Below, one piece after another: positions 1 through 6,825 of a DNA stretch of 64,000 bases. The first letter of the stretch is position 1. Every line of letters starts with the position of its first letter. The stretch spans positions 1-64,000 of the forward strand of contig NZ_FQUJ01000010.1 of assembly GCF_900128925.1 (NCBI RefSeq), in the 5' to 3' direction. A program made the translations under genes and the position numbers. The DNA is from Modicisalibacter ilicicola DSM 19980. GTDB lineage: Bacteria; Pseudomonadota; Gammaproteobacteria; Pseudomonadales; Halomonadaceae. The notes below the pieces were generated by a model. The model was not told the DNA's origin. It ran no database searches and saw only the letters and a program-made list of their open reading frames with translations.

Positions 1-1
1 G

Positions 2-160
2 GCCATCCGTTACAACCCTGATATCAGCGACCAGTACGCGCGCTTGAAGGCGCGGGGCAAGCCGTCGCTGTCGGCGCTGGGGGCGGCCATGCGCAAGCTG
101 GTGCATATCGCCTATGGCGTGTTGAAGTCGCAGAGCGAATATCGGCCACAAGGGGTATAA
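2..160 (+). mobile_element. IS110-family transposase, C-terminal end (partial)
   Basis: The reading frame is open from the window edge to TAA at 158-160, giving the last 52 residues. It contains LKARGKPSLSALGAAMRKL and ends HIAYGVLKSQSEYRPQGV. This basic tail (RGKP, then A-MRKL followed by a hydrophobic helix) is typical of the C-terminal Transposase_20 region of IS110/IS116/IS902 transposases. These enzymes are DEDD/serine recombinases guided by a bridge RNA. The catalytic N-terminal half lies outside the window, so completeness cannot be judged. It points toward nrdB, 200 bp downstream, where nrdA would often be expected. Confidence 0.75.
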
Positions 161-360
161 GCCTCCTTGCAGCCGGTATCGAGAGACGGTATCTACAGGA
201 CGTGCTCATCATCGGAAGAGAAATAGAGTCAGACCTTCCAGTGCCAATGTAACCGACAGCACGAGGTAGGAGCCTGGTTTACCGGGCGATGGCGACAGGC
301 ACCGATCGCTCGATGAATCGAGCTCCTACAGGACGTACTCATCATCAGGAGATGCAGAAG
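161..360. other. IS110 right flank and nrdB upstream region with a near-identical 23-bp repeat
   Basis: The gap holds two copies of TACAGGACGTRCTCATCATC, at 194-213 and 327-346, differing at one base. The first lies just past the transposase stop. The second directly abuts the palindromic repeat at 266-329 and runs into the nrdB ribosome-binding site. This suggests either a local duplication or that the IS end sits in sequence related to its target. No convincing -35/-10 pair for nrdB is visible. Confidence 0.5.
266..329. repeat. REP/BIME-like inverted repeat pair
   Basis: The unit GTAGGAGCCTGGTTTACCGGGCGATGG (266-292; a palindromic core between GTAGGAGC and GCGATGG) is followed by an inverted unit ending GAATCGAGCTCCTAC (303-329). 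The same GTAGGAGC...GCGA consensus in alternating orientation recurs at 23908-24089, so it is a dispersed family in this genome. IS110-family elements are known to use REP sequences as insertion targets, which fits the transposase just upstream. Confidence 0.65.
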
Positions 361-1605
361 ATGCTGAACTGGGACGATTTCCACGACGACGACACCGTCA
401 CCGCCCCGGCCCCTGGCCAAGCCAAGCCGGCCGCTCCGACGCCCCAGGCGGCGCCGAAGGCCGATGCCGAGGTCAAGGAAAACGCCGGTAGCTACGAGAT
501 TGCCGATACCGACCGCATCTCACGGGCCGAAAAGGCCCTGGACGAACTCGATATCGCCGCGGGCCTGGAAGAGCTGGAAATGGGTGCCGGCCGCGTCGAG
601 GTCGACGACAAGCGCATGATCAATGCCCGGGCCGACGTCAACCAGCTCGTGCCCTTCAAGTACGACTGGGCCTGGCAGAAGTATCTCGACGGGAGTGCCA
701 ACCACTGGATGCCCCAGGAGATCAACATGAACGCCGACATCGCCCTGTGGAAGAGCGCTGACGGCCTGACCGAGGACGAGCGGCTGATCGTGATGCGCTC
801 GCTGGGCTACTTCTCCACCGCGGATTCGCTGGTGGCCAACAACCTGGTACTGGCGGTCTACAAGCAGATCACCAACCCGGAATGCCGCCAGTACCTGCTG
901 CGCCAGGCCTTTGAAGAAGCCATCCACACCCACGCCTACCAGTACTGCGTGGAGTCGCTGAGCATGGATGAAGGCGAGGTCTTCAACATGTATCGCGAAG
1001 TCGACTCCGTGGCACGCAAGTCCGCCTGGAGCTTGAAGCACACCCAGGCCTTGGGGCGTCCCAACTTCCAGACCGGCACCCCGGAGACCGACCAGGAGTT
1101 TTTGCGCAACCTGATCGGCTTCTACGTGGTCACCGAAGGCATCTTCTTCTACTGCGGCTTCAGCCAGATCCTCTCCATGGGCCGGCGCAACAAGATGACC
1201 GGTGTTGCCGAGCAATTCCAGTACATCCTGCGCGACGAGTCCATGCACCTGAACTTCGGCATCGACATGATCAACCAGATCAAGATCGAGAATCCGCACC
1301 TGTGGACGCCGCAGTTCCAGGACGAGGTCACCCAGATGATCCTCGAAGGCACCCAGCTCGAGATCGAATACGCCCGGGACACCATGCCCCGGGGTGTGCT
1401 GGGCATGAACGCCGCAATCATGGAGGAGTACCTGCACTTCATCTGCAATCGCCGCCTGGCCCAGATCGGCTTGAAGGAGCAGTTCCCCGGGGCGAGCAAC
1501 CCCTTCCCGTGGATGAGCGAGATCATCGACCTGCGCAAGGAGAAGAACTTCTTCGAGACCCGGGTCACCGAGTATCAGGTGGGCGGTGCCTTGAGCTGGG
1601 ATTGA
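361..1605 (+). CDS. nrdB: Ribonucleoside-diphosphate reductase, beta subunit
   Basis: Radical-generating small subunit of class Ia ribonucleotide reductase, 414 residues. It pairs with NrdA to make deoxyribonucleotides in the cytoplasm. The diiron/tyrosyl motifs are visible: Asp155 in GYFSTADSL; Glu186, His189 and Tyr193 in [12 protein letters not shown]; a glutamate in [12 protein letters not shown]; and E-x-x-H in [10 protein letters not shown]. The acidic, Ala/Pro-rich first ~50 residues match the long Pseudomonas-type NrdB. I chose ATG 361 because AGGAG lies 8-9 bases upstream and MLNWDDF matches family N-termini. The frame is open back to 289, but that start would begin inside the repeat. 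nrdA is not adjacent; an IS110 end is. A hairpin follows at 1643. Confidence 0.95.
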   Translation: MLNWDDFHDDDTVTAPAPGQAKPAAPTPQAAPKADAEVKENAGSYEIADTDRISRAEKALDELDIAAGLEELEMGAGRVEVDDKRMINARADVNQLVPFKYDWAWQKYLDGSANHWMPQEINMNADIALWKSADGLTEDERLIVMRSLGYFSTADSLVANNLVLAVYKQITNPECRQYLLRQAFEEAIHTHAYQYCVESLSMDEGEVFNMYREVDSVARKSAWSLKHTQALGRPNFQTGTPETDQEFLRNLIGFYVVTEGIFFYCGFSQILSMGRRNKMTGVAEQFQYILRDESMHLNFGIDMINQIKIENPHLWTPQFQDEVTQMILEGTQLEIEYARDTMPRGVLGMNAAIMEEYLHFICNRRLAQIGLKEQFPGASNPFPWMSEIIDLRKEKNFFETRVTEYQVGGALSWD

Positions 1606-1642
1606 TCGACAGGCCGACAGTCGGCGCACCGGGTCAACCAGG

Positions 1643-1680
1643 ATCGGGCAGGCCATGGGCCTGCCCGATTGCATTTGCAT
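1643..1680 (+). terminator. Hairpin terminator after nrdB
   Basis: ATCGGGCAGGC (1643-1653) pairs perfectly with GCCTGCCCGAT (1659-1669) around a 5-base loop, followed by TGCATTTGCATTC. The stem is 11 bp; the U-tract is weak. It lies between nrdB and the convergent mini-protein gene, so it may serve both. Confidence 0.6.
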
Positions 1681-1700
1681 TCATGCAGCGGTGTGATGCG

Positions 1701-1901
1701 CTACCCCTTGGGGCCGAACAGCAGCCAGAGAATCAACCCGATCAACGGGAAGAAGATGAGCACGATTATCCAGATGACCTTGGCCAGGGTGCTGGCACCA
1801 CTTTTGGCCACCTTGACGATGGCCCAGATGACGATGATCAACCAGATCAGGCTTAGCAGACCACCAAGGGCGTTCCCCAGGCTGCTGAACAAACTATCCA
1901 T
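1701..1901 (-). CDS. Small PLD-nuclease N-terminal-like (PLDc_N) membrane protein, copy 1
   Basis: A 66-residue protein made of two hydrophobic helices separated by a short basic loop. The core reads LIWLIIVIWAIVKVAKSG, then KVIWIIVLIFFPLIGLILW, ending LLFGPKG. This is the PLDc_N signature found at the N-terminus of cardiolipin synthases, here as a stand-alone protein. Start at 1901 is supported by AAGGAGAAGAGGA just upstream. It is nearly the same protein as the one at 3700-3879, on the other side of the BCCT gene. Function of stand-alone copies is unknown; a role in envelope or stress adaptation is only a guess. Confidence 0.85.
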   Translation of the reverse strand: MDSLFSSLGNALGGLLSLIWLIIVIWAIVKVAKSGASTLAKVIWIIVLIFFPLIGLILWLLFGPKG

Positions 1902-2028
1902 ATCCTCTTCTCCTTGATGAATCGTTGCGTGTTTCCCTTCTCGAAGCGTACGGACCTGCGCCATCGTCACCTTATCACATCGGCCGTACCACTGAGCTTC
2001 GCGCCAGGCAACGGCAGGGCTTGGCGGT

Positions 2029-3573
2029 CTAGCTGTTGGCTTGCCCCCGCACGTTGTACTGCCAGGCCCGATCTTCGTCCATCATCTTCTTCGCCGCATA
2101 GATCAAGACGAACTGGATGACAATGACGGGCAGCCCCATCAGTCCCGACACGACTTCGAGTGGGGGCAGACCACCGATGCGCATGAGGATCAGCGCCACC
2201 GCGGTGATGATCGCCGCGATGATGATACGCAGCATCTTGGGCGGCTCGTACTTGCTCATGTCCTCCGTGCTGGTGTAGGCCGCGACGGTGTACGTCGTCG
2301 AATCCAGTGTCGTCGTCAGGAAGATCATCGCCACGACGATGAAAATGGCAATGGCAATGTCGCCAAAGGGCAAGGTGGAGAGTATTTCCGGTATCGCCGC
2401 CATGCGCTCCTGGTTTTCGACCAGCTGAAGAACGCCCAGATCGCCTTGAAGGTACTGGTAGACTCCCAGCCCCCCCAGCACGGCGGTTGCCACCCAGGCA
2501 ATCAGCGTGGGGGCCAGCAGGTAAGTCAGGATCAGTTCCTTGATGGTACGGCCCTGGGAAATCTTGGCCGCAAACACGCTGTGCAGCAGCGCCCAGGTGG
2601 CACTATAGGCAAACCAGAAAACCGTATTGCTCTGCACGTGCGAGGCTCCTCCATCGTGCACGGCGTCCGTGCCCAGCGACATCCGAACATAATTCGACAG
2701 CAAAAAGGCCACGCTATCCGAGAAGTAACTCATGATGAACACGCCGGGCCCGGCGAGCACGACGAACAGGGCAAAGCCCCCGGCGATGTACATGTTCCAG
2801 GTACTGAGCCGCTTGATCCCCTTCTCGATACCCAGGTAGGCACTGACCGAGAAGAGCAGCACCCAGACGATCGTCACCACGATGGTCATGGTGAAACTCA
2901 CCTCGGTCCCCATCAGTTCCGCCAGGTTATAGGTGATGATGGGCGCACCGAGACCCAGGGTGACCGCTGCCCCGGTCAGGATGCTGACGAGGAAGAGTAT
3001 GTCGAGAAGCTTGCCCCCCAGGCCATCGACCACCCTGTCGCCGAAAAGTACCCGGGACGCCTCCGAAATCCTCATCAAGGGACGCTTGCGAACGTGCAGT
3101 ATGTATCCCATCGCGGGAGCGATCATCACGAAGATCGCGAATACCTGAAACCCCCACAGGAACATGCTGTAGGCATTGCCCCACAGCAATGCCTCCGGCG
3201 AGCCTGGGGCCACGCCCCCCGGCGGGTCGTTGGCCACCGAGGTCCACTGCAGCATGGCGGTACGCATGATCGTCGAGCCGATGCCCATCGCGATCAGGAT
3301 GGAGGAGTATTCGAACAGGGTGAAACGGGGCTTCTCCCGGGGGTCCCCCAATACGACCCGGCCGTATCTGGAAAACGAGAGATAAAGACCCGCCACCACC
3401 AGCGCCACGCCGTACCAGAGGTATCCCCAACTGAACACATCGACGATGGTGTCGAATATTGCATTCAACAGCGTCAGGGATTCCTGTTCATACAGGACGA
3501 ACGGAACACTGATCGCAATCACGATCAGCAGCGACGGCACGAACACCTTGTAATCAATCAGGCTCTTCTTCAT
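2029..3573 (-). CDS. Divergent BCCT-family transporter
   Basis: About 514 residues with twelve predicted hydrophobic segments, matching the betaine/carnitine/choline transporter fold. The conserved G-I-x-K-G-I-K-R-L-S motif is present (EKGIKRLSTWN), as is S/T-Q-G-R-T-I-K-E after TM8. The substrate box is unusual. Where family members have FYWAWWISWSPFVG, this protein has FWFAYSATWALLHS, keeping only one of the three usual tryptophans. The glycine motif of TM3 is AMGIGSTIMRTAM rather than the usual GxGxGLxFWGxAEP. Substrate and coupling ion therefore cannot be assumed. ATG 3573 (MKKSLIDYKVF) has AGGGAAG upstream; ATG 3609 and TTG 3630 are alternatives. Confidence 0.9.
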   Translation of the reverse strand: MKKSLIDYKVFVPSLLIVIAISVPFVLYEQESLTLLNAIFDTIVDVFSWGYLWYGVALVVAGLYLSFSRYGRVVLGDPREKPRFTLFEYSSILIAMGIGSTIMRTAMLQWTSVANDPPGGVAPGSPEALLWGNAYSMFLWGFQVFAIFVMIAPAMGYILHVRKRPLMRISEASRVLFGDRVVDGLGGKLLDILFLVSILTGAAVTLGLGAPIITYNLAELMGTEVSFTMTIVVTIVWVLLFSVSAYLGIEKGIKRLSTWNMYIAGGFALFVVLAGPGVFIMSYFSDSVAFLLSNYVRMSLGTDAVHDGGASHVQSNTVFWFAYSATWALLHSVFAAKISQGRTIKELILTYLLAPTLIAWVATAVLGGLGVYQYLQGDLGVLQLVENQERMAAIPEILSTLPFGDIAIAIFIVVAMIFLTTTLDSTTYTVAAYTSTEDMSKYEPPKMLRIIIAAIITAVALILMRIGGLPPLEVVSGLMGLPVIVIQFVLIYAAKKMMDEDRAWQYNVRGQANS

Positions 3574-3643
3574 CCAGCTTCCCTGCCACGGCATGTACGA
3601 GGCGCTCATCTTACGCCCTGCATCCGCCAATACCTTAATCTAT

Positions 3644-3680
3644 ACAAAAGGCGGGCAGGTCGATTGTGACCCGCCCGCTC
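3644..3680 (-). terminator. Intrinsic terminator upstream of the BCCT gene (minus strand)
   Basis: Read on the minus strand, GGGCGGGTC pairs with GACCTGCCC around a short loop, followed by GCC and TTTTG. It separates the mini-protein gene at 3700-3879 from the BCCT gene, so the two are probably separate transcripts. Confidence 0.65.
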
Positions 3681-3699
3681 CGTGCCCGACGTGGAATCG

Positions 3700-3879
3700 C
3701 TAGCCCTTGGGGCCGAACAGCAGCCAGATGATCAGACCAACCAGGGGGAAGATGAGCAGTACCAGAATCCAGATCACCTTGGCGGCGGTGCTGGCCGCGC
3801 TCTTGGCGACCTTGACGATGGCCCAGATGAGGATGATCAGCCAGATCAGGCCCAACAGGCCGCCTACTTCGATACCCAT
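3700..3879 (-). CDS. Small PLD-nuclease N-terminal-like (PLDc_N) membrane protein, copy 2
   Basis: A 59-residue protein, LIWLIILIWAIVKVAKSA then KVIWILVLLIFPLVGLIIW and the terminal LLFGPKG. About 85 percent of the aligned residues match copy 1 by eye, and long stretches of the DNA are also the same. Start at 3879 has AGGAGT six bases upstream. A GTG at 3885 overlaps that site and is unlikely. Two copies in the same orientation on both sides of a single transporter gene point to a local duplication. Function unknown. Confidence 0.85.
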   Translation of the reverse strand: MGIEVGGLLGLIWLIILIWAIVKVAKSAASTAAKVIWILVLLIFPLVGLIIWLLFGPKG

Positions 3880-3993
3880 AAGCACACTCCTTATGCAACT
3901 GAGGGGTTCAACCTATTCATAAGTAGCATAACGTGTTGAATCGGCACAACCTCGGCCAGTGACCGGCTGTCATCGACATGGAGTGTGAACCGG

Positions 3994-4521
3994 TCAACCC
4001 TGGCTTGCCGGGCTCAATACCATGGTGGCGCCACGAATCTCGATGTCGAAGCGCCTCAGAAAGCTCATCCCCAGCAGCGCGGTCTCTCCCCCGAGTCCCG
4101 GGTTGATCGAACCGCGCACGTCTTTCGCGCTGAGCCCACCCAGGGTGATCTCGTCGATGGTCGTCAGGTGCCCGCGAACGCGGCCGTTGGCGGTATTGAA
4201 CTCGGCGCTGGCACCACGCTGCAGACCGAGGCGATCGGCGAGGTTGGTGGGCACCGCGACCAGGCTTGCCCCGGTATCCAGCAGGAACTCCACGGGTTGA
4301 TCGTTGATGCGCCCGGTCGCGACGAAGTGCCCCGAGGCGTTGCGCTCCAGGGTGATGGGCTCGTTGCCCTCCCCGACCCACTGGACGAGATCGGCATTGG
4401 GGTTGCGTCGCTCGTCGAGCAGCCCCTGGAACCACCAGGCCCCCATGCCCAGCACGATCAGCCAGAATAGCAGCAGCATGCCGATCCCGGTGCGCCGCAG
4501 TGTCTTGTCGTCGTCTTTCAC
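3994..4521 (-). CDS. Retropepsin-like clan AA aspartic protease (TIGR02281-type)
   Basis: About 175 residues: a basic start, one membrane anchor (GMLLLFWLIVLGMGAWWF), then a periplasmic single-lobe aspartic protease domain. The catalytic motif is LLDTGASLVAVP. The second conserved patch is LLGMSFLRRFDIEIRG, a pattern of single-domain retropepsins that act as dimers. I prefer GTG 4521 (VKDDDKTLRRTG) with GAGAGGTGG upstream, because homologues begin just before the anchor. ATG 4605 is possible and would overlap telA by 26 bases. Its position directly behind telA suggests co-transcription. Substrate unknown. Confidence 0.85.
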   Translation of the reverse strand: MKDDDKTLRRTGIGMLLLFWLIVLGMGAWWFQGLLDERRNPNADLVQWVGEGNEPITLERNASGHFVATGRINDQPVEFLLDTGASLVAVPTNLADRLGLQRGASAEFNTANGRVRGHLTTIDEITLGGLSAKDVRGSINPGLGGETALLGMSFLRRFDIEIRGATMVLSPASQG

Positions 4522-4579
4522 GCTGAATTCGACCACCTCTCGAGTGGAATGGTGTTGCTTACCGGCAATGTCCACCCCG

Positions 4580-5761
4580 CTAGATGGCATTACCCGATTG
4601 AGCATCGTTACCCTTGTCGAGCCGATGGATGGCCTCGTCGCCCTGGCGTGCCAGGGTCTGCAGCCGATCGATCTGCTCGTCGAGCCGCGGCAGCGCATCG
4701 CGGCGATAGCGCGAGACGTCGTCGATTGCCGCCAGCACGTCGCCGAAGGCCTGTTCGAGCTTCTCCATGTCGAGCATCGCCGTGGCGGAGCGGTTCTGGA
4801 TCTCCACCCCCTGGCTGCGCAGGGACTGGGCGGTGCCGGCGATCATGTCCGAGGTGGTGGCATTGAGCGCCTCGACCCGGTCGAGCACCAGGCGCTGGTT
4901 GGCCAGGGCCAGGGCCACGGTGACGGCGACGGTCAGCGCCGAGACGGTGACGTTGATGGCGCGATCCACCCCGCGAATGAGTTCGCGGTTGTTGCGGATG
5001 ACCACCTCCAGCGCCAGTACTCCCTGCTGGCTGACGGCCAACTGCTGCTGCAGGTCGACGATACGCTGGCGCAGCGGGAAGAGCAGTTCCTCCTCGATGA
5101 AGGCGCGCTGCGGGTCGTCATCGTTCAACGCCGCCACTCGGGCTTCCAGGCGCTCGTCGATCAGTCGGCCCAGGGCGATCTGCTGCTGCAACTGCCCGAG
5201 GATGTCGCGCAGCGCCGTCTGGTCGTCGCTCAGGGTCAGGTTGTCGCGACGCAGCATGTCGCGTCCGTCCTCCAGGTCGCGGATGATCGCATCCAGCGCC
5301 TCCTGGGCGCTTTCATACTTGCGAAAGTAGCGCTGCATGTTGTTGCCCACGCCGGGAATACGCCCCAGCAGCCGATCGAGCCCGCCCCGGGTCAGCTTGT
5401 GGCGGTTGGGATCGAGCGCTGTCATGCGCTCGCGCAGGCTGGTCAGCGCCTGGGCCACCGGGCCGCCGTCGTCGCCGTGGTGGGCAAGCTTGCGGATGGG
5501 CGTCTGCAGCATCTCGCTGCGATAGGCGGCCTGGCGCTGTATCTCGCCGCCCATCTCGTCCACGGCACGACGCTGGCGCTCCGCGCTCTCCTCGGCACTC
5601 AACAGCTCATCGACGAAGGCATCGGCTCGGGCGGCCAGGGTAGCGTCGTCGTCCTGCTCCTCCCGGGATTCGAACTCCCCCCGCAGATGCGTTGCGATCT
5701 CGTCCACCGGCGGCAAACGCAGCTGCCTTTCCGCGTTGCCTGTCGTGCGCTCACCACTCAT
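4580..5761 (-). CDS. TelA-family toxic-anion resistance protein
   Basis: 393 residues, soluble, mostly helical with long coiled-coil stretches. The TelA (PF05816) landmarks are the segments LGRIPGVGNNMQRYFRKYESAQ and RDILGQLQQQIALG. The family was named from tellurite resistance plasmids, but its biochemical role is not settled; envelope stress is a common proposal. GGAGG lies about 10 bases before the ATG. The next gene upstream (5802-6743) encodes an XpaC-like membrane protein, the partner usually found with telA-type genes, so the two probably work together. Confidence 0.88.
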   Translation of the reverse strand: MSGERTTGNAERQLRLPPVDEIATHLRGEFESREEQDDDATLAARADAFVDELLSAEESAERQRRAVDEMGGEIQRQAAYRSEMLQTPIRKLAHHGDDGGPVAQALTSLRERMTALDPNRHKLTRGGLDRLLGRIPGVGNNMQRYFRKYESAQEALDAIIRDLEDGRDMLRRDNLTLSDDQTALRDILGQLQQQIALGRLIDERLEARVAALNDDDPQRAFIEEELLFPLRQRIVDLQQQLAVSQQGVLALEVVIRNNRELIRGVDRAINVTVSALTVAVTVALALANQRLVLDRVEALNATTSDMIAGTAQSLRSQGVEIQNRSATAMLDMEKLEQAFGDVLAAIDDVSRYRRDALPRLDEQIDRLQTLARQGDEAIHRLDKGNDAQSGNAI

Positions 5762-5801
5762 AGGCTCTTAATCCTCCAGGATCTGGAAATACCATAGCGC
5801 A

Positions 5802-6743
5802 TCAGCGCTGCCGCCCGTAACGTTCCGCCCGTTCGACGAAGTGGCTCAGGTCGCGCAACGCCTGATCCGCGTCGACCGACGCCTGGGGCCTCCCCGTCTC
5901 GATACGCGCCATGGCCACGGCGGCATCGTCCAGGGCGGTCAGCGCCGCCTCATTGCGGGCGCTGAGTTCGTCCAACTGCTGCTGGGTTTCGGTGAGCAGG
6001 GTGAGACGGCGTTCCAGGGTGGCACGTTCGGTCAGGGTCAGCCGGTTGCGCTCCCGGGACAGGCGGCGGCGCACGAAGTCACCATCCACGCCGGCAATGC
6101 CACTGGCCTGGGAGGCCATGCGGGTCAGGTTGTCCACGGCGGCGAAGCAGACCTCCGCGATCAGGCTGCGTGAGCGCTCGAAGGCCAGCTCGCTCCTGTC
6201 GAAGCGCTCGAGCAGGACATTCGTGACACGACGGTAGCGGCTGTAGAGACGATCGGCCTGGACGGCGAGCTGCGGCTGGCGTACCTCGATCAGGCGCTGC
6301 TTGGCGGTGCACAGCGCCCGGACGACATCGTCGGCATCCGCCGGAGGATGCTGGGGATCGAGGGTAACACTGCCCGCTTCGCTCGCCTCCCGGGCCTCCT
6401 GTTGCTGGCGTCGCGCGGCCTCGGCAGCAAGCTGTGCCTCGAGCCGGCGCTGCTTGCGCCGCCTCAGCCAACCGCGAATGCGCCGCTCGACCGGCAAGCC
6501 CACCGCCACCGCGCCCAGCCCGGCGAGCCAGCCCAGCAGGCTGGGGCCGAACCCGCCCCACAGGGAAGTCAGCCACAGCAGCATGGCGATGAACGGCACC
6601 GTGAGCCAGTAGCGAATCACCACCTGCAGGCGGTCCGGCATCGACGTAGCGAGAGCATGCCGCGGGCTGACCATGCCGACCAGGAACCACGGCAGACAGG
6701 TGATGAACAGCCCGTAGGCAAATCCTTGGAGGAATCCGAGCAT
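5802..6743 (-). CDS. XpaC-like membrane protein, TelA partner
   Basis: 313 residues. Two or three N-terminal membrane segments (residues ~1-25, ~45-65, ~67-82) are followed by a very basic stretch (RRKQRRLEAQLAAEAARRQQQ) and a cytoplasmic helical domain. That domain resembles the XpaC / halogen-hydrolase family found next to TelA in many bacteria, sometimes misnamed 5-bromo-4-chloroindolyl phosphate hydrolysis protein. The start has only a weak ribosome site. It is 40 bp upstream of telA on the same strand, so an operon is likely. Enzymatic activity is not implied by the sequence. Confidence 0.65.
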   Translation of the reverse strand: MLGFLQGFAYGLFITCLPWFLVGMVSPRHALATSMPDRLQVVIRYWLTVPFIAMLLWLTSLWGGFGPSLLGWLAGLGAVAVGLPVERRIRGWLRRRKQRRLEAQLAAEAARRQQQEAREASEAGSVTLDPQHPPADADDVVRALCTAKQRLIEVRQPQLAVQADRLYSRYRRVTNVLLERFDRSELAFERSRSLIAEVCFAAVDNLTRMASQASGIAGVDGDFVRRRLSRERNRLTLTERATLERRLTLLTETQQQLDELSARNEAALTALDDAAVAMARIETGRPQASVDADQALRDLSHFVERAERYGRQR

Positions 6744-6825
6744 GTATGAAAGGCCTGTCGACTCAGGAGAGACTAGATTACCGCGACAACTTGCGGTGCG
6801 TACGGTTTAGAGAGGAGATATGGGC

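Noticed and set aside
289-360. Upstream in-frame start for nrdB
   Set aside because: It begins inside a palindromic repeat and lacks family similarity; ATG 361 has AGGAG and the conserved N-terminus.
520-1680. Long open frame antisense to nrdB
   Set aside because: It covers a strongly supported gene, has no ribosome site and its translation is rich in His/Gly/Asp/Leu without known domains, as expected from GC-rich third positions.
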